DNA of 64,000 nt, taken from contig NZ_JNYV01000003.1 in NCBI RefSeq assembly GCF_000717275.1, positions 310,001-374,000 of the forward strand. Direction: 5' to 3'. Shown one piece after another: positions 49,630 to 59,245 of this stretch. The notes beneath the pieces are model-generated. The model worked only from the letters and a program-made list of their open reading frames with translations. It had not been told where the DNA came from and searched no databases. How positions within the stretch are numbered: position 1 is the stretch's first letter; the number at the start of each line of letters is the position of its first letter. Both the position numbers and the translations under genes were made by a program. The DNA comes from Kitasatospora arboriphila. Lineage in GTDB: Bacteria; Actinomycetota; Actinomycetes; Mycobacteriales; Mycobacteriaceae.

Positions 49630-49743
49630 GGCGGTCTCTTTTCTCGGGGGAGTGAATCTTCCGGTGCTGCAGCTCGTTTGCTGCATTCGGAGATAAGAGA
49701 CGGGGCCGTGGTGGATTGTTCCCGGTAGGTGCCGGGAACTTCG

Positions 49744-51150
49744 TCAGTGACTGTGTTGGGTGTGCCGGGTTGGGACGTTGCGGAGCTCGCGCTCCTCGGC
49801 CCGGGTGCGGCGCGACGGCAGGGAGCGGTCGGCGTGGTCGACGTCGACCTTGTCGAGCTGGCGCTGGTAGCGGGTCATGAAGTCGTGTGCGATCGAGTTC
49901 CCGTCGGTCTCCGACGGGAGGTTGTCACCGGTTTCGGTGCGCCACCTGGTCAACCGCCCGGACAGGTCGGCCACGACATCGGACAATCCCGGATCGTCGA
50001 TCAGGTTGTTCAGCTCGAGAGGGTCGGCGGTCAGGTCGTACAGTTCCCTCGGCGCGCGGGGCAGGTCCTGGGACCCGTCGAGAGCCCGTGCCGACGGGCT
50101 GTCGCGGATGTCGAGTGGGAGGCTCAGCGCCGGGCGACTCGCATAGTTCTCGATGTAGGAGAACCGGTCGGTGCGAACGGCCCGGATCGGGTCGAAATTG
50201 TCGTGGTAGGTCTTCTCGGTGAACACCTCGGTCCGTACCGAGGCGATCTCACCAGCAGCGATCGGGGCGGCGTGAGAGAACCCCTCGACGGCCTCGGGGA
50301 CGTCGACGCCGACGAGTTCGAGCACGGTCGGCGTGAGATCGACACCGCTGAAGAGGTCGTCGTACACGAACGGCTCGATGCCCCGAGTCGACGGCGGCCG
50401 GATGATCAGCGCAACGCCGGTGCCCTCGGAATACAGGGTGGATTTTGCCCGCGGGAACGCCAGTCCGTGGTCGGTGATGAACACGATCCACGTGGTGCGG
50501 TCGAGCCCCAATTCGGCCACCGTGTCCAGAAGCCGGCCCACCGCCGCATCCGCCTTGGTGATCGATCCGTGCAGGCCCGCAAGATCTTCGCGCACCGGCC
50601 GCGCATCCGGCAGGAAATCGGGGACCACGATGCTCTTGGGGTCGGCGTGCTTGTACTCGTCGGGCGGATAAGGCCGGTGGGTCTCGAAGAAACCGGCCGT
50701 CAGCAGGAACGGAGTCGACGCACGTTCGGGGTCGCCGGCGAGGTCACGTAACCATTCCTGAGACTGCGCAACCACGTAGTCGCATTCGGAATCGGAGACG
50801 TCGAGTTCGTCGAAGCCGAGCCGGGTGGGGTCGCTCGACTCGTGTTGCATACCGAACAACACTGTGCGCCAACCATTGTCGCCCAGTACCTGTGGGAGGG
50901 TCTGCACGTCGTCGTGATACTCGAAGCCATGGTGCGCCAACCCGGCGAGGCCGTTGGAATGTGGGTACCGGCCGGTGAACAACGAGCCCCGGGCAGGGGA
51001 GCACAGCGGCGCGGTGGAATGGGCGTTGGTGAACCGGATGCCGTCCTCGGCCAGCGCGTCCATCGTCGGGCTCTCGACACCTTCGGCCCCGTAGCAAGCG
51101 AGGTGGCGACCGAGGTCATGCCAATGGATCAACAGAACATTCTCAGGCAT
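49744..51150 (-). CDS. type I sulfatase
   Basis: About 468 residues. Alkaline-phosphatase-superfamily sulfatase with HWHDLGRHLACYG (metal site), the activation signature CSPAR in APLCSPARGSLFTGRYPHS where the Cys becomes formylglycine, ITDHGLAFPRAK for the second metal site, and a C-terminal LYDLTADPLELNNL. Cytosolic in appearance: no signal peptide. ATG 51150 has GGTGGG at good spacing. Substrate unknown. It pairs logically with the formylglycine-generating enzyme at 47480. Confidence 0.9.
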   Translation of the reverse strand: MPENVLLIHWHDLGRHLACYGAEGVESPTMDALAEDGIRFTNAHSTAPLCSPARGSLFTGRYPHSNGLAGLAHHGFEYHDDVQTLPQVLGDNGWRTVLFGMQHESSDPTRLGFDELDVSDSECDYVVAQSQEWLRDLAGDPERASTPFLLTAGFFETHRPYPPDEYKHADPKSIVVPDFLPDARPVREDLAGLHGSITKADAAVGRLLDTVAELGLDRTTWIVFITDHGLAFPRAKSTLYSEGTGVALIIRPPSTRGIEPFVYDDLFSGVDLTPTVLELVGVDVPEAVEGFSHAAPIAAGEIASVRTEVFTEKTYHDNFDPIRAVRTDRFSYIENYASRPALSLPLDIRDSPSARALDGSQDLPRAPRELYDLTADPLELNNLIDDPGLSDVVADLSGRLTRWRTETGDNLPSETDGNSIAHDFMTRYQRQLDKVDVDHADRSLPSRRTRAEERELRNVPTRHTQHSH

Positions 51151-51276
51151 ATTCATCCCACCATGTGCGTGCGCGTTTGGATCAAGTCGCCAATCCTGCA
51201 AGCAACCCGGAAGCCGGGCCACACTTTTGATCGGCGTGGGTAAAAGTCCGCCACCCGGGTGACGAGCAGGGTACGG

Positions 51277-51582
51277 CTATCGGCCGAGTGGTCCTCGGCC
51301 CAGCCGGAGCAGCATCATCGCCAGCGTGTGACCCTCTTGGCCCAGCTCGCTGAAGCGTTCGAGGACCTTCATCTCGCGGCTGTGCACCAGACGGGTGCCG
51401 CCGGACGCCATCCGCGCCTGGCCGATACGCTTGGACACCGCGGTACGCCGCTTGATCGCGGCCAGGATGATGGCGTCGACACGATCGATCTCGGCGCGCA
51501 GGTCGTCGATGCTCTCCGGAAGGTCGCCCACGTCAGAGCCCAAATCGAAGCCGGACAGATCAATCGGCTGGTCAGCAGTCAC
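51277..51582 (-). CDS. chorismate mutase (AroQ-delta type)
   Basis: 101 residues from GTG 51582. Compact all-helical AroQ domain (IDDLRAEIDRVDAIILAAIK, KRIGQARMASGGTRLVHSRE) ending RLGRGPLGR, as I recall for M. tuberculosis Rv0948c. This class has weak activity alone and is activated by DAHP synthase through its C-terminal tail, diverting chorismate to prephenate for Phe/Tyr. Located between pgi and uvrD1 as in M. tuberculosis. Confidence 0.9.
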   Translation of the reverse strand: MTADQPIDLSGFDLGSDVGDLPESIDDLRAEIDRVDAIILAAIKRRTAVSKRIGQARMASGGTRLVHSREMKVLERFSELGQEGHTLAMMLLRLGRGPLGR

Positions 51583-51674
51583 GCAGCCAAGTGTGCCACG
51601 CAGTATCGGGGCGCTGGTAAGAGTGGTCCGGTGAATCGACGACCAGGGACCTCAGGTATCGGACGGCCCACCAG

Positions 51675-53507
51675 GTGCTGACCGTCAAGCCTTCTGCGCG
51701 CACAGTCGTGTGGATTGCCCTCGCTCTGATCGCCGTCCAGACCGTGATCCGGATATGGCTGGTCGCGCGCGGATACTTCTACTGGGACGACCTGATCCTG
51801 ATCGGCCGCGCATCGACCGAGTCGATCTGGTCATGGTCCTACCTGATGCAGGATCACGACGGGCATCTCATGCCCGGGGCCTTCCTCGTGGCCGGGGTGA
51901 TCACCGAACTGAGCCCGCTGAACTGGGTGATACCTGCGATCACCCTGGTGGTCGGTCAGCTCTTGGTGTCGCTGGCCGTGCTGCGCATGGTGATGGTGAT
52001 CGCAGGTCGTGACCGCCCGATTCTGCTGGTGCCGTTGGTGTTCTTCCTGTTCACCCCGATGACCGTGCCGGCCTACACGTGGTGGGCGGCGGGTCTCAAC
52101 ACACTGCCACTGCAATTCGCGATGGCGGTGGTGGTGGCCGACGTGGTGCAGCTCTGTCGCGGGCAGGTTGCCGATCGCCGCCGGGTCATCATCCGATCGC
52201 TGGTGGTGTTCGTGGTGGCGCTGGCGTTCTTCGAGAAATCGCTGCTGATCTTGCCGGTTGCCGCGGTCGCCGCGGTGCTGTGGGTTCACGTCAATTCGTC
52301 GGCCGAGGGGCCCGGACTCATGCGCTCCATCCGTACGGCATGGTCTGCGGCTCGCGAATTGTGGATCGCGATGGCAGCAATCGCCGCCGCATGGATGATC
52401 CTGTACTTCGCCTCCACGTCCATCGCCGACGGGCATTCGATCGGCCAGGCGATGTCGCTCACGTGGCGGTCGATCAACCGGGGCCTGGTGCCCGCCGGAG
52501 TGGGAGGGCCGTGGTTCTGGACCCGCTGGTTGCCGAGTCCGCCGATGGCCCAACCTCAGGACTGGATGATCGCGGCCGGCTGGGTGGTCCTGATCGCGGC
52601 GGTCGCCTACGTCCTCTGGACCAGGCGCGGCGCGGCCTTGGTCCTGGTTGCGGTGTTCGCTTACGTCGTCGTGTTGCAGATCCCGCTGTTCTGGAGCCGG
52701 ACAAGCGAGTTCACCTCCCTCGAGTTGGCGCAGACACTGCGGTATCTGCCGGACACCGCCTTGGTGATCACGGTCGCGATGGCGCTGCTGGTATCGGCTC
52801 CTCGACGCCGACTCGCCTCAGCCGGTGCACCTGGTCACTCGCAGCGCAGCGCTGCGCTTCCCGCCCGGTCAGCGATAATTGCCGCCGCCGTGGTCGGTGT
52901 GGCCTACATCGGTAGCTCGTTGGTCTCGACCGCCGAGTTCGCCGACGAATGGAACTCGAGCCCGACCGAGGAGTACATGGCCAACGCGCGAGCGTCGCTG
53001 GCGCAAGCGGCCGGAACACGAATGTTGGACCATGCCCTCCCACTGCTGGTGATCCTGCCGGTGACCTACCCCGACAATCAGGTGGGCAAGGTCTTTGCTG
53101 CGCTCGACCAGCGACCCACTTTCGGCCCGTGGACCGACAAACTGCAGGTCCTCGACGACCAGGGCCACCTGGTGGCGGGCGACGTTACTGCCGCGAGAAC
53201 CTTCGGCGAAGGCGCCGGGGCCTGCGATCGACCCGAGATCACCGGGCCGTCATCGATCCCCCTGAACGGTCCGCTGCTCGATTGGACCTGGGTGGTGGCG
53301 CTTCCGTACTGCGCCAACACCGACGGAACCGTCCGGATCGGTCTGACCGAGGACGCGTCGCTCGAGGTGCCCGTGAAGGCAGGGCTGCACACCGTGTTCG
53401 TTCAGGTAGAGGGGTCGGGCTCTGAGGTTCAGTTGCGTCCCGTGACGCCGGGCCTGCAACTGCATGTGGGCCAAGGCCGCGTCGGCGAACTCGTGCGTGC
53501 GCCCTGA
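51675..53507 (+). CDS. multi-pass GT-C-like membrane protein
   Basis: About 610 residues with 10-12 membrane segments and an extracellular C-terminal domain of about 170 residues. The first loop after helix 1 has YFYWDDLILIGRA, an acidic pair as in GT-C glycosyltransferases that use polyprenyl-phosphate sugars. The C-terminal part (after about residue 440) is beta-rich. A role in cell-envelope glycan or lipid assembly is an inference. Monocistronic from GTG 51675, convergent with the next gene. Confidence 0.65.
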   Translation: MLTVKPSARTVVWIALALIAVQTVIRIWLVARGYFYWDDLILIGRASTESIWSWSYLMQDHDGHLMPGAFLVAGVITELSPLNWVIPAITLVVGQLLVSLAVLRMVMVIAGRDRPILLVPLVFFLFTPMTVPAYTWWAAGLNTLPLQFAMAVVVADVVQLCRGQVADRRRVIIRSLVVFVVALAFFEKSLLILPVAAVAAVLWVHVNSSAEGPGLMRSIRTAWSAARELWIAMAAIAAAWMILYFASTSIADGHSIGQAMSLTWRSINRGLVPAGVGGPWFWTRWLPSPPMAQPQDWMIAAGWVVLIAAVAYVLWTRRGAALVLVAVFAYVVVLQIPLFWSRTSEFTSLELAQTLRYLPDTALVITVAMALLVSAPRRRLASAGAPGHSQRSAALPARSAIIAAAVVGVAYIGSSLVSTAEFADEWNSSPTEEYMANARASLAQAAGTRMLDHALPLLVILPVTYPDNQVGKVFAALDQRPTFGPWTDKLQVLDDQGHLVAGDVTAARTFGEGAGACDRPEITGPSSIPLNGPLLDWTWVVALPYCANTDGTVRIGLTEDASLEVPVKAGLHTVFVQVEGSGSEVQLRPVTPGLQLHVGQGRVGELVRAP

Positions 53508-53523
53508 TCGGGTTCGGACGCCG

Positions 53524-55059
53524 TCAGCCCGCCGGAACCGCAACGGTCGCGATACCTCGAACCCCTTGTGACTGGAGGGTTTTCCCCACGGCATCGGCGG
53601 CCTCCGGTTCGGTGAACACCCAGCGGACAGGGGTCGAACCCGCTGCCTCGAGCTGCTGATCCGCGTTCTCGAGGAGCACCGCGGTGCCTTCCCACTCGGA
53701 GCCGAGCAGGCCGTCGCGGCCGATGTTGTCGGCGTAGCCCGGGCCGAGTGTCATCAACAGGGTGCCGTCGGGCGCCCGGCCATCGAACGCGTACTCGTTC
53801 ACCTCGTAGACGAATGTGGACGGGACACCGGTGACCTGCCTGCTGTGGTCACGCGCCTGCCGAGTCTCCTTGAATCCCGCTGGTTTCCATGTGCCCACAG
53901 CACCGGCGGTCGCCGCCTTCTTGTTGGCGCTGAGCGCATTCTCGAACGCACCACGATCCTGATCCAAGAAGGTGGTGAACACATAGGTGACGTCGCCTTT
54001 GAGCGTGCCGTCCTCGTTCGGGACGGTGAACGGGCAGCGCGACTCGGCACGGCCGTTGAGTGGAACGGTGACGGTATGGGCGCAGGTCCCGCCGACGGGA
54101 CGGCCGTTGAGGGTGAGCGTCATGTTGCCGACGACGGTGGCCGACCCCGGACCGGTGGGTGACGGGGTGGAAGCCACGTAGGTGACGATGTATTCGCAGA
54201 CAGGCGGGCTGCACGGCGAGACGGACAGCCGGAAGCCGCTGGCGGCGAAATCGGGACGGATGTAGGGCGCCGGCACGTGAGTCAGGGCGGCGGTCTGCTC
54301 GCCGATGGTGTCGTACACCCGGCCGACCTCGTTGGGTCCGGCTTTCTGGACCTGCAGATCGACGTCGAACACGTTGCCGCCGCCGGACGAGAGCGGGCCG
54401 CTGACCGACGAGATGCCGCTGTCATCCTGCATGGTGATGCGGAGCGAGTCCCCGGCCACCACGACGGAGTCGCTCTCGGCGACCACCGCAGGCAGTCCCG
54501 CCGGCCGGTACCGGACGTCAGGTGTTCCGATCAGTCCGTTCGCAGGACCTCGCGCTGTGAGGTCGAAGAGTTTGTCGTTGCCCGCCACGGCACCGGCCAG
54601 GTTCGGCGGTGCCAGCAGACGGCCCAGATCGGGGAACACGGCCGGGTCGAGCTGCGCCCAACCGGTCGCGACCGCTTCGTAATTGATCTTCGGGGTGTCT
54701 TCGAGTTGGCCTTTCCAGAACCCGGCGGAACCCTTGGCGAAGGTCTGGCCGTTCACGCCGATGATCTCGGCGGCCTCGCCGCCGACCTTGATCCGCCCGG
54801 ACAGGTCGCCCGCGGACGACACCACGACCTCGTCGAGATTGATCTTGTCGCGGTCGGAGGACACCGACCCGGTGTATTTCGCGCCCGGGTGGGCTGCGAA
54901 TTGGCCGGCAGCCTCGGTCAGGTTCTTCTGCACGAGTATCGGAGCAGGTGCCGACGCGGAGCCATCGGTGGTCCGGGGTAGAAAGATCGCCACCAGGACC
55001 ACCACCAGCCCCAAGACAGCCGCCGCCAAAGCCGCACCGGCCACAGTTCTGCTACGCAT
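53524..55059 (-). CDS. exported protein with Tox-REase-5-like C-terminal domain
   Basis: 511 residues. One N-terminal membrane segment (AGAALAAAVLGLVVVLVAIF), then an LppX/LprG-like domain (about 45-130, FAKGSAGFWKGQ texture), a middle domain with two Cys pairs (about 255-375), and a C-terminal 110 residues resembling the restriction-endonuclease-fold toxin 5 domain: VNEYAFDG, TLLMTLGPGY, ENADQQLEAAGSTPVRWVFT, EPEAADAV. In the family I recall an ExK in the middle motif (L-x-E-A-K-GPGY); here it reads LMTLGPGY, so the catalytic Glu/Lys seem lost. No immunity gene is visible. The whole protein could be a dead toxin or a different extracellular protein. Confidence 0.55.
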   Translation of the reverse strand: MRSRTVAGAALAAAVLGLVVVLVAIFLPRTTDGSASAPAPILVQKNLTEAAGQFAAHPGAKYTGSVSSDRDKINLDEVVVSSAGDLSGRIKVGGEAAEIIGVNGQTFAKGSAGFWKGQLEDTPKINYEAVATGWAQLDPAVFPDLGRLLAPPNLAGAVAGNDKLFDLTARGPANGLIGTPDVRYRPAGLPAVVAESDSVVVAGDSLRITMQDDSGISSVSGPLSSGGGNVFDVDLQVQKAGPNEVGRVYDTIGEQTAALTHVPAPYIRPDFAASGFRLSVSPCSPPVCEYIVTYVASTPSPTGPGSATVVGNMTLTLNGRPVGGTCAHTVTVPLNGRAESRCPFTVPNEDGTLKGDVTYVFTTFLDQDRGAFENALSANKKAATAGAVGTWKPAGFKETRQARDHSRQVTGVPSTFVYEVNEYAFDGRAPDGTLLMTLGPGYADNIGRDGLLGSEWEGTAVLLENADQQLEAAGSTPVRWVFTEPEAADAVGKTLQSQGVRGIATVAVPAG

Positions 55060-55208
55060 GAGCCCCCGCCCGAAACCCCCGCCGCGGGTGGCCTCCCATC
55101 GAGACGCCCGCGACCACTGACCATCAGTCGAGGCGATGCTACCCAGGCGGGCCGACAGGTGGTTCGGTGGCGTGAGTTGTCGGGGCGAGCGGGTAACTTT
55201 GTAAGACG

Positions 55209-57731
55209 ATGAAAAGCGCTGCTCCCAATCCGTCGCTGCCGGGTCTGGCCACTGGAAACCTGCAGGAAAACACCCGTACGCCCTCGCGGCGTGCTGTTGA
55301 GCTGCTCGATGGGCTCAACCCCCAACAGAGGGCTGCGGTGCTCCATGCGGGGTCACCGCTGCTGATCGTCGCCGGCGCCGGGTCCGGCAAGACCGCGGTG
55401 CTCACCCGCCGGATCGCGTACCTGCTCGCCGAACGCGACGTCAGTCCCGGCCAGGTACTCGCGATCACCTTCACCAACAAAGCCGCCGCCGAGATGCGCG
55501 AGCGAGTGGTCGATCTGGTCGGTCCCCGGGCTCTGCGGATGTGGGTCAGCACTTTTCACTCCACCTGCGTGCGAATCCTGCGCGCCCAGGCGTCGCTGCT
55601 GACCGGGATGAACTCCAATTTCTCGATCTACGACGCGGACGACTCGCGCCGGCTGCTCGGCATGATCGTGCGCGACCTCGACCTCGACCCCAAGAAGTTC
55701 AGCCCCAGGGGGGTCGGGATCGCGATATCCAACTTCAAGAACGAACTGGTGGATCCGGACGGTGCGGCCGCGGCCGCCGAGGAGAGCGGGGAGCCGGCCG
55801 CGCAGACGATCGCCCAGATCTACCGGCAGTACCAGCAGCGCCTGCGCGCCGCGAACGCCTTCGACTTCGACGATCTGATCGGCGAGACGGTCGGTGTGCT
55901 GCAGGCTCATCCGGAGGTCGCGGAGTACTACCGGCGTCGATTCCGGCACGTCTTGGTCGACGAATACCAGGACACCAACCATGCGCAGTACGTGCTGGTG
56001 CGGGAGATGGTCGGAACGGGAAGCGTCGGAAACGTGAGCCCTTCGGAACTGTGTGTGGTGGGTGATGCGGACCAGTCGATCTATGCCTTCCGCGGTGCCA
56101 CCATCCGCAACATCGAAGAGTTCGAGCGCGACTTCCCGGACACCGAAACCATTCTGCTGGAACAGAATTACCGTTCCACACAGACCATCCTGTCGGCCGC
56201 CAACGCGGTGATCTCCCGCAACGCGGGCCGACGGGAGAAGAAGTTGTGGACCGATTCCGGTGATGGCGAACTGATCGTCGGCTACGTCGCCGACAACGAG
56301 CACGACGAGGCCCAGTTCATCGCCCGGGAGATCGACGCCCTCACCGACACGGGCGAGTTCCGGTACTCGGACGTCGCGGCCTTCTATCGCACCAACACCG
56401 CTTCGCGTGCGCTGGAAGAAGTGTTCATCCGGCTCGGAATCCCCTACAAGGTGGTCGGTGGGGTCCGGTTCTATGAGCGCAAAGAAGTCCGTGACGTCGT
56501 GGCGTACCTACGGGTGGTCGCCAATCCGGACGACCAGGTCAGTCTGCGTCGAATACTGAACACCCCCCGTCGTGGCATCGGGGACCGCGCGGAAGCCTGC
56601 GTGGCCGTCCACTCGGAGAACGCCGGCATCAGTTTCTATCAGGCGTTGATCGATGGGGCCGAAGGCAAGGTGCCGTTGCTCAACACCCGTGCCACCAAAC
56701 AGATCTCCGGGTTCATCGAACTCATCGAAGGCCTGCGGAACGACTTCCTCGCGAGTTTCGGCGCGGCCGGGTCCGACGGCGCCGACGTGGCGGCCGTCGA
56801 TGCGGGTAGCGAGGCCGGCGACATCGGCGAACTGGTCGAGGCGATCGTCGAACGCACCGGATATCGGGACGAGCTCGAGGGCTCATCGGATCCGCAAGAC
56901 GGCGCCCGACTCGACAACATCAACGAATTGATATCGGTGGCAAGGGAGTTCAGTGCCGAAGCTGCGGCTGCCGAACCGCCGGAGACGCAACTGGACAACG
57001 GCGACGACGACGGTCTGACACCCGACGACGGCGAGCCTGAGCCGGGCTCGTTGGCGGCCTTCCTCGAACGTGTGGCCCTCGTGGCTGACGCCGACCAGGT
57101 GCCCGACGACGAGGACGGCGTGGTGACGTTGATGACGTTGCACACGGCGAAGGGGCTGGAGTTCCCCGTCGTTTTCGTCACCGGTTGGGAAGACGGTCAG
57201 TTCCCGCACATGCGGGCTCTCGGTGACCCCGCCGAGTTGTCGGAAGAACGCAGGCTTGCATACGTCGGCATCACCCGTGCCCGCAAACGGCTGTACCTGA
57301 GCCGGGCGATGGTCCGCTCGGCGTGGGGATCGCCGATGCAGAACCCCGAATCGCGCTTCCTGCAAGAGATCCCGCAGCATCTCATCGATTGGCGACGCAC
57401 CGAGCCGCGGCGTGGGATGGGGCGCATGACCAGCGACGGTGGCCGGGATTACGGCGACAACGGCCGCGGTTTCGGCGAGGGTCGTGGATTCGGTGGCCGT
57501 TCATTCGGGTCGGGTTCGCGACGCCAGGAATCGTTTGGTTCGCCGACCCGCGGGCGCAACAAGCAGGTTCATGTGACCGTTGGCGACCGGGTGACCCATC
57601 CGAAGTACGGGATGGGCAAGGTGGTGGGCAAAGAAGGGGCCGGTCCTACCGAGCGCGTCACCTTCGACTTCGGAAGCGCCGGACGGATCACCCTCATGTC
57701 ACTGGGTGGTCTCCCCGTCGAAAAGCTGTAA
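55209..57731 (+). CDS. uvrD1: UvrD1/PcrA-type SF1A DNA helicase
   Basis: 840 residues. Walker A AGAGSGKT, motif II VDEYQDTN, GDADQSIYAFRGA, QNYRSTQTIL, TLHTAKGLEFPVVF and GITRARKRLYLSRA. The C-terminal disordered Arg/Gly region ends in a Tudor-like domain (GDRVTHPKYGMGKVVGKEG), which in mycobacterial UvrD1 binds Ku. 3'-5' helicase for nucleotide-excision and break repair. Synteny with Rv0949. Confidence 0.95.
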   Translation: MKSAAPNPSLPGLATGNLQENTRTPSRRAVELLDGLNPQQRAAVLHAGSPLLIVAGAGSGKTAVLTRRIAYLLAERDVSPGQVLAITFTNKAAAEMRERVVDLVGPRALRMWVSTFHSTCVRILRAQASLLTGMNSNFSIYDADDSRRLLGMIVRDLDLDPKKFSPRGVGIAISNFKNELVDPDGAAAAAEESGEPAAQTIAQIYRQYQQRLRAANAFDFDDLIGETVGVLQAHPEVAEYYRRRFRHVLVDEYQDTNHAQYVLVREMVGTGSVGNVSPSELCVVGDADQSIYAFRGATIRNIEEFERDFPDTETILLEQNYRSTQTILSAANAVISRNAGRREKKLWTDSGDGELIVGYVADNEHDEAQFIAREIDALTDTGEFRYSDVAAFYRTNTASRALEEVFIRLGIPYKVVGGVRFYERKEVRDVVAYLRVVANPDDQVSLRRILNTPRRGIGDRAEACVAVHSENAGISFYQALIDGAEGKVPLLNTRATKQISGFIELIEGLRNDFLASFGAAGSDGADVAAVDAGSEAGDIGELVEAIVERTGYRDELEGSSDPQDGARLDNINELISVAREFSAEAAAAEPPETQLDNGDDDGLTPDDGEPEPGSLAAFLERVALVADADQVPDDEDGVVTLMTLHTAKGLEFPVVFVTGWEDGQFPHMRALGDPAELSEERRLAYVGITRARKRLYLSRAMVRSAWGSPMQNPESRFLQEIPQHLIDWRRTEPRRGMGRMTSDGGRDYGDNGRGFGEGRGFGGRSFGSGSRRQESFGSPTRGRNKQVHVTVGDRVTHPKYGMGKVVGKEGAGPTERVTFDFGSAGRITLMSLGGLPVEKL

Positions 57732-58096
57732 GGGCACCTACGCCGACCGTGCCGAAACTCCCGTTGACCGTGCCCTAACCGCCGTTGACCGTGCCCTAAT
57801 CGCCGTTGACCGTGCCGAAGAATGCCGTTCCCGCGCAGTTGTTAGTGCCGTGGGGTGCCGCTGGGTCATGGTCTGAGTCATGCCAGGGATGGTTTCGGCC
57901 CAGTCAACAGCGGTTAGGGCCCAGTCGACGGCGGTTTCGGCCCAGTGGACGGCGGTTAGGGCCCGGTCGACGGCGGTTAGGGCCCAGTCGACGGCGGTTT
58001 CGGCCCGGTCGGCGGCGGTTTCGGCCCAGTCGGCGGTGGTTTCGGCCCGGTCGGCGGTGGTTTCGGCCCGGTCGACGGGTGGAGGGGAGTTGCGGT
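57732..58096. repeat. 21-bp minisatellite with an inverted partner array
   Basis: Nine tandem 21-bp units from 57891 to 58079, consensus GGTT(AG/TC)GGCCC(A/G)GTCGACGGC. A second array of four, each with GACCGTGCC at 57745, 57766, 57787 and 57808, has the same 21-nt period in inverted orientation. Because 21 nt equals seven codons, several frames stay open and give heptad peptides, but I do not believe they are genes. It lies between the convergent uvrD1 and M23 peptidase genes and may act as a terminator region. Confidence 0.9.
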
Positions 58097-59245
58097 TCAG
58101 CTTCCGGTGTAGGAGGCCAGGCTGATGCCGTGGGCCGCCAGCCATGGAGCTGGGTCGATCTTCATGGTTCCGTTCTTCCACACCTCGAAGTGGAGGTGGG
58201 GGCCGGTGGAGAAGCCTTCGCTGCCGACTTCGGCGATCTTCTGGCCGGCGATGATCTTGTCGCCCTTCTTGACGAGCACGCCGCCTGCGGACATGTGCCC
58301 GTACATGGTGACCGTGCCGTCTTCGGCCTGGATCTGTACCCAGTTGCCGTACCCGGAAGCGGGCCCGGCCTCGATCACGACGCCGTCGGTGACGGCGTGG
58401 ATGGGAGTGCCCAGGGGCGCGGCGAGGTCGATGCCACCGTGGAACGAACCCCAGCGGTTCGCGTACGTGGAGGTGAAGGTGTACGCGCCGGCCGGGATGG
58501 GGGCAGCGAACAAGGGGATGCGCGCGGCTTCGTCCTGCGCATGCGCTGCTTCGGCGAGTTCCTGGCCGACAGCCAGCTGCTCGGTGAAGGTGTCCATGTT
58601 GGCCGGTGCGGGCGCAGCGGCGATTCCGGCGGCAAGACTCTCGTCTGTGCTGATCGGGTTCACCACGGGCGTAGGAGCCGCCGACTTGGTGGGCTCGGCA
58701 GCTGGCTGTGCGAACTGACCTGTGGCGGCGGCGACGGCAGCACCGGCCGCAACTGCCATCAGCGCTGCACGTCCCTTGAGGGCCTGCGGCGGCGCGGCGA
58801 TGCGGTGTTTACCGCCACCGCGGCGCGGGGAAGTCTGTTTCTGCGGCGACCACGACGACTCATCGGCTGTAGGCGCAAAATCATCGAACTCGGCGCCGTG
58901 GACCTCGAAAGGATGATCATGGAGGATCTCGTCGAGTTCGACCTCGGCGACAATGATGTCTTGCGTGATCTCGGCGGGGCGCGGGGCGTCGTAGGCATCA
59001 CGGTCGAATCGGCGGGCACCTGCATGGCGACGACCGCCGTCGACGCTGCCGTTACGCCACTGGGTCAACGGACCGTCGGCGTACTCCTCGAGACCGAAGT
59101 CGTCGATGGGAATGATCGAAGTGATGGAGTTGTCGTGCGGATCACCGGGTCGTTCGCCGTCGATGGTCCGAGCCGAAGTGCGCGAATGCGCAACATCGCC
59201 GGTGATCGAATCGCGAACTACCAACAGATTTAGCCTTTCTGACAA
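58097..59245 (-). CDS. M23-family metallopeptidase (peptidoglycan endopeptidase)
   Basis: Up to 382 residues; the start could be TTG 59245 or TTG 59224. Long acidic cytosolic-like N-terminal part, a membrane segment near residues 160-180, and a C-terminal M23 domain with HGGIDLAAP (HxxxD) and GPHLHFEVW (HxH), both zinc-site motifs intact. Probably cuts peptidoglycan cross-bridges during growth. Synteny with Rv0950c. Confidence 0.9.
   Translation of the reverse strand: MSERLNLLVVRDSITGDVAHSRTSARTIDGERPGDPHDNSITSIIPIDDFGLEEYADGPLTQWRNGSVDGGRRHAGARRFDRDAYDAPRPAEITQDIIVAEVELDEILHDHPFEVHGAEFDDFAPTADESSWSPQKQTSPRRGGGKHRIAAPPQALKGRAALMAVAAGAAVAAATGQFAQPAAEPTKSAAPTPVVNPISTDESLAAGIAAAPAPANMDTFTEQLAVGQELAEAAHAQDEAARIPLFAAPIPAGAYTFTSTYANRWGSFHGGIDLAAPLGTPIHAVTDGVVIEAGPASGYGNWVQIQAEDGTVTMYGHMSAGGVLVKKGDKIIAGQKIAEVGSEGFSTGPHLHFEVWKNGTMKIDPAPWLAAHGISLASYTGS

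Noticed and set aside
57891..58079. CRISPR-like array
   Set aside because: The 21-bp units are directly tandem without unique spacers and no cas genes are near; it is a minisatellite.
57738..58181. Heptad-repeat protein encoded by the minisatellite
   Set aside because: Several frames on both strands are open only because the unit is 21 bp; no ribosome site or conserved start supports any of them.
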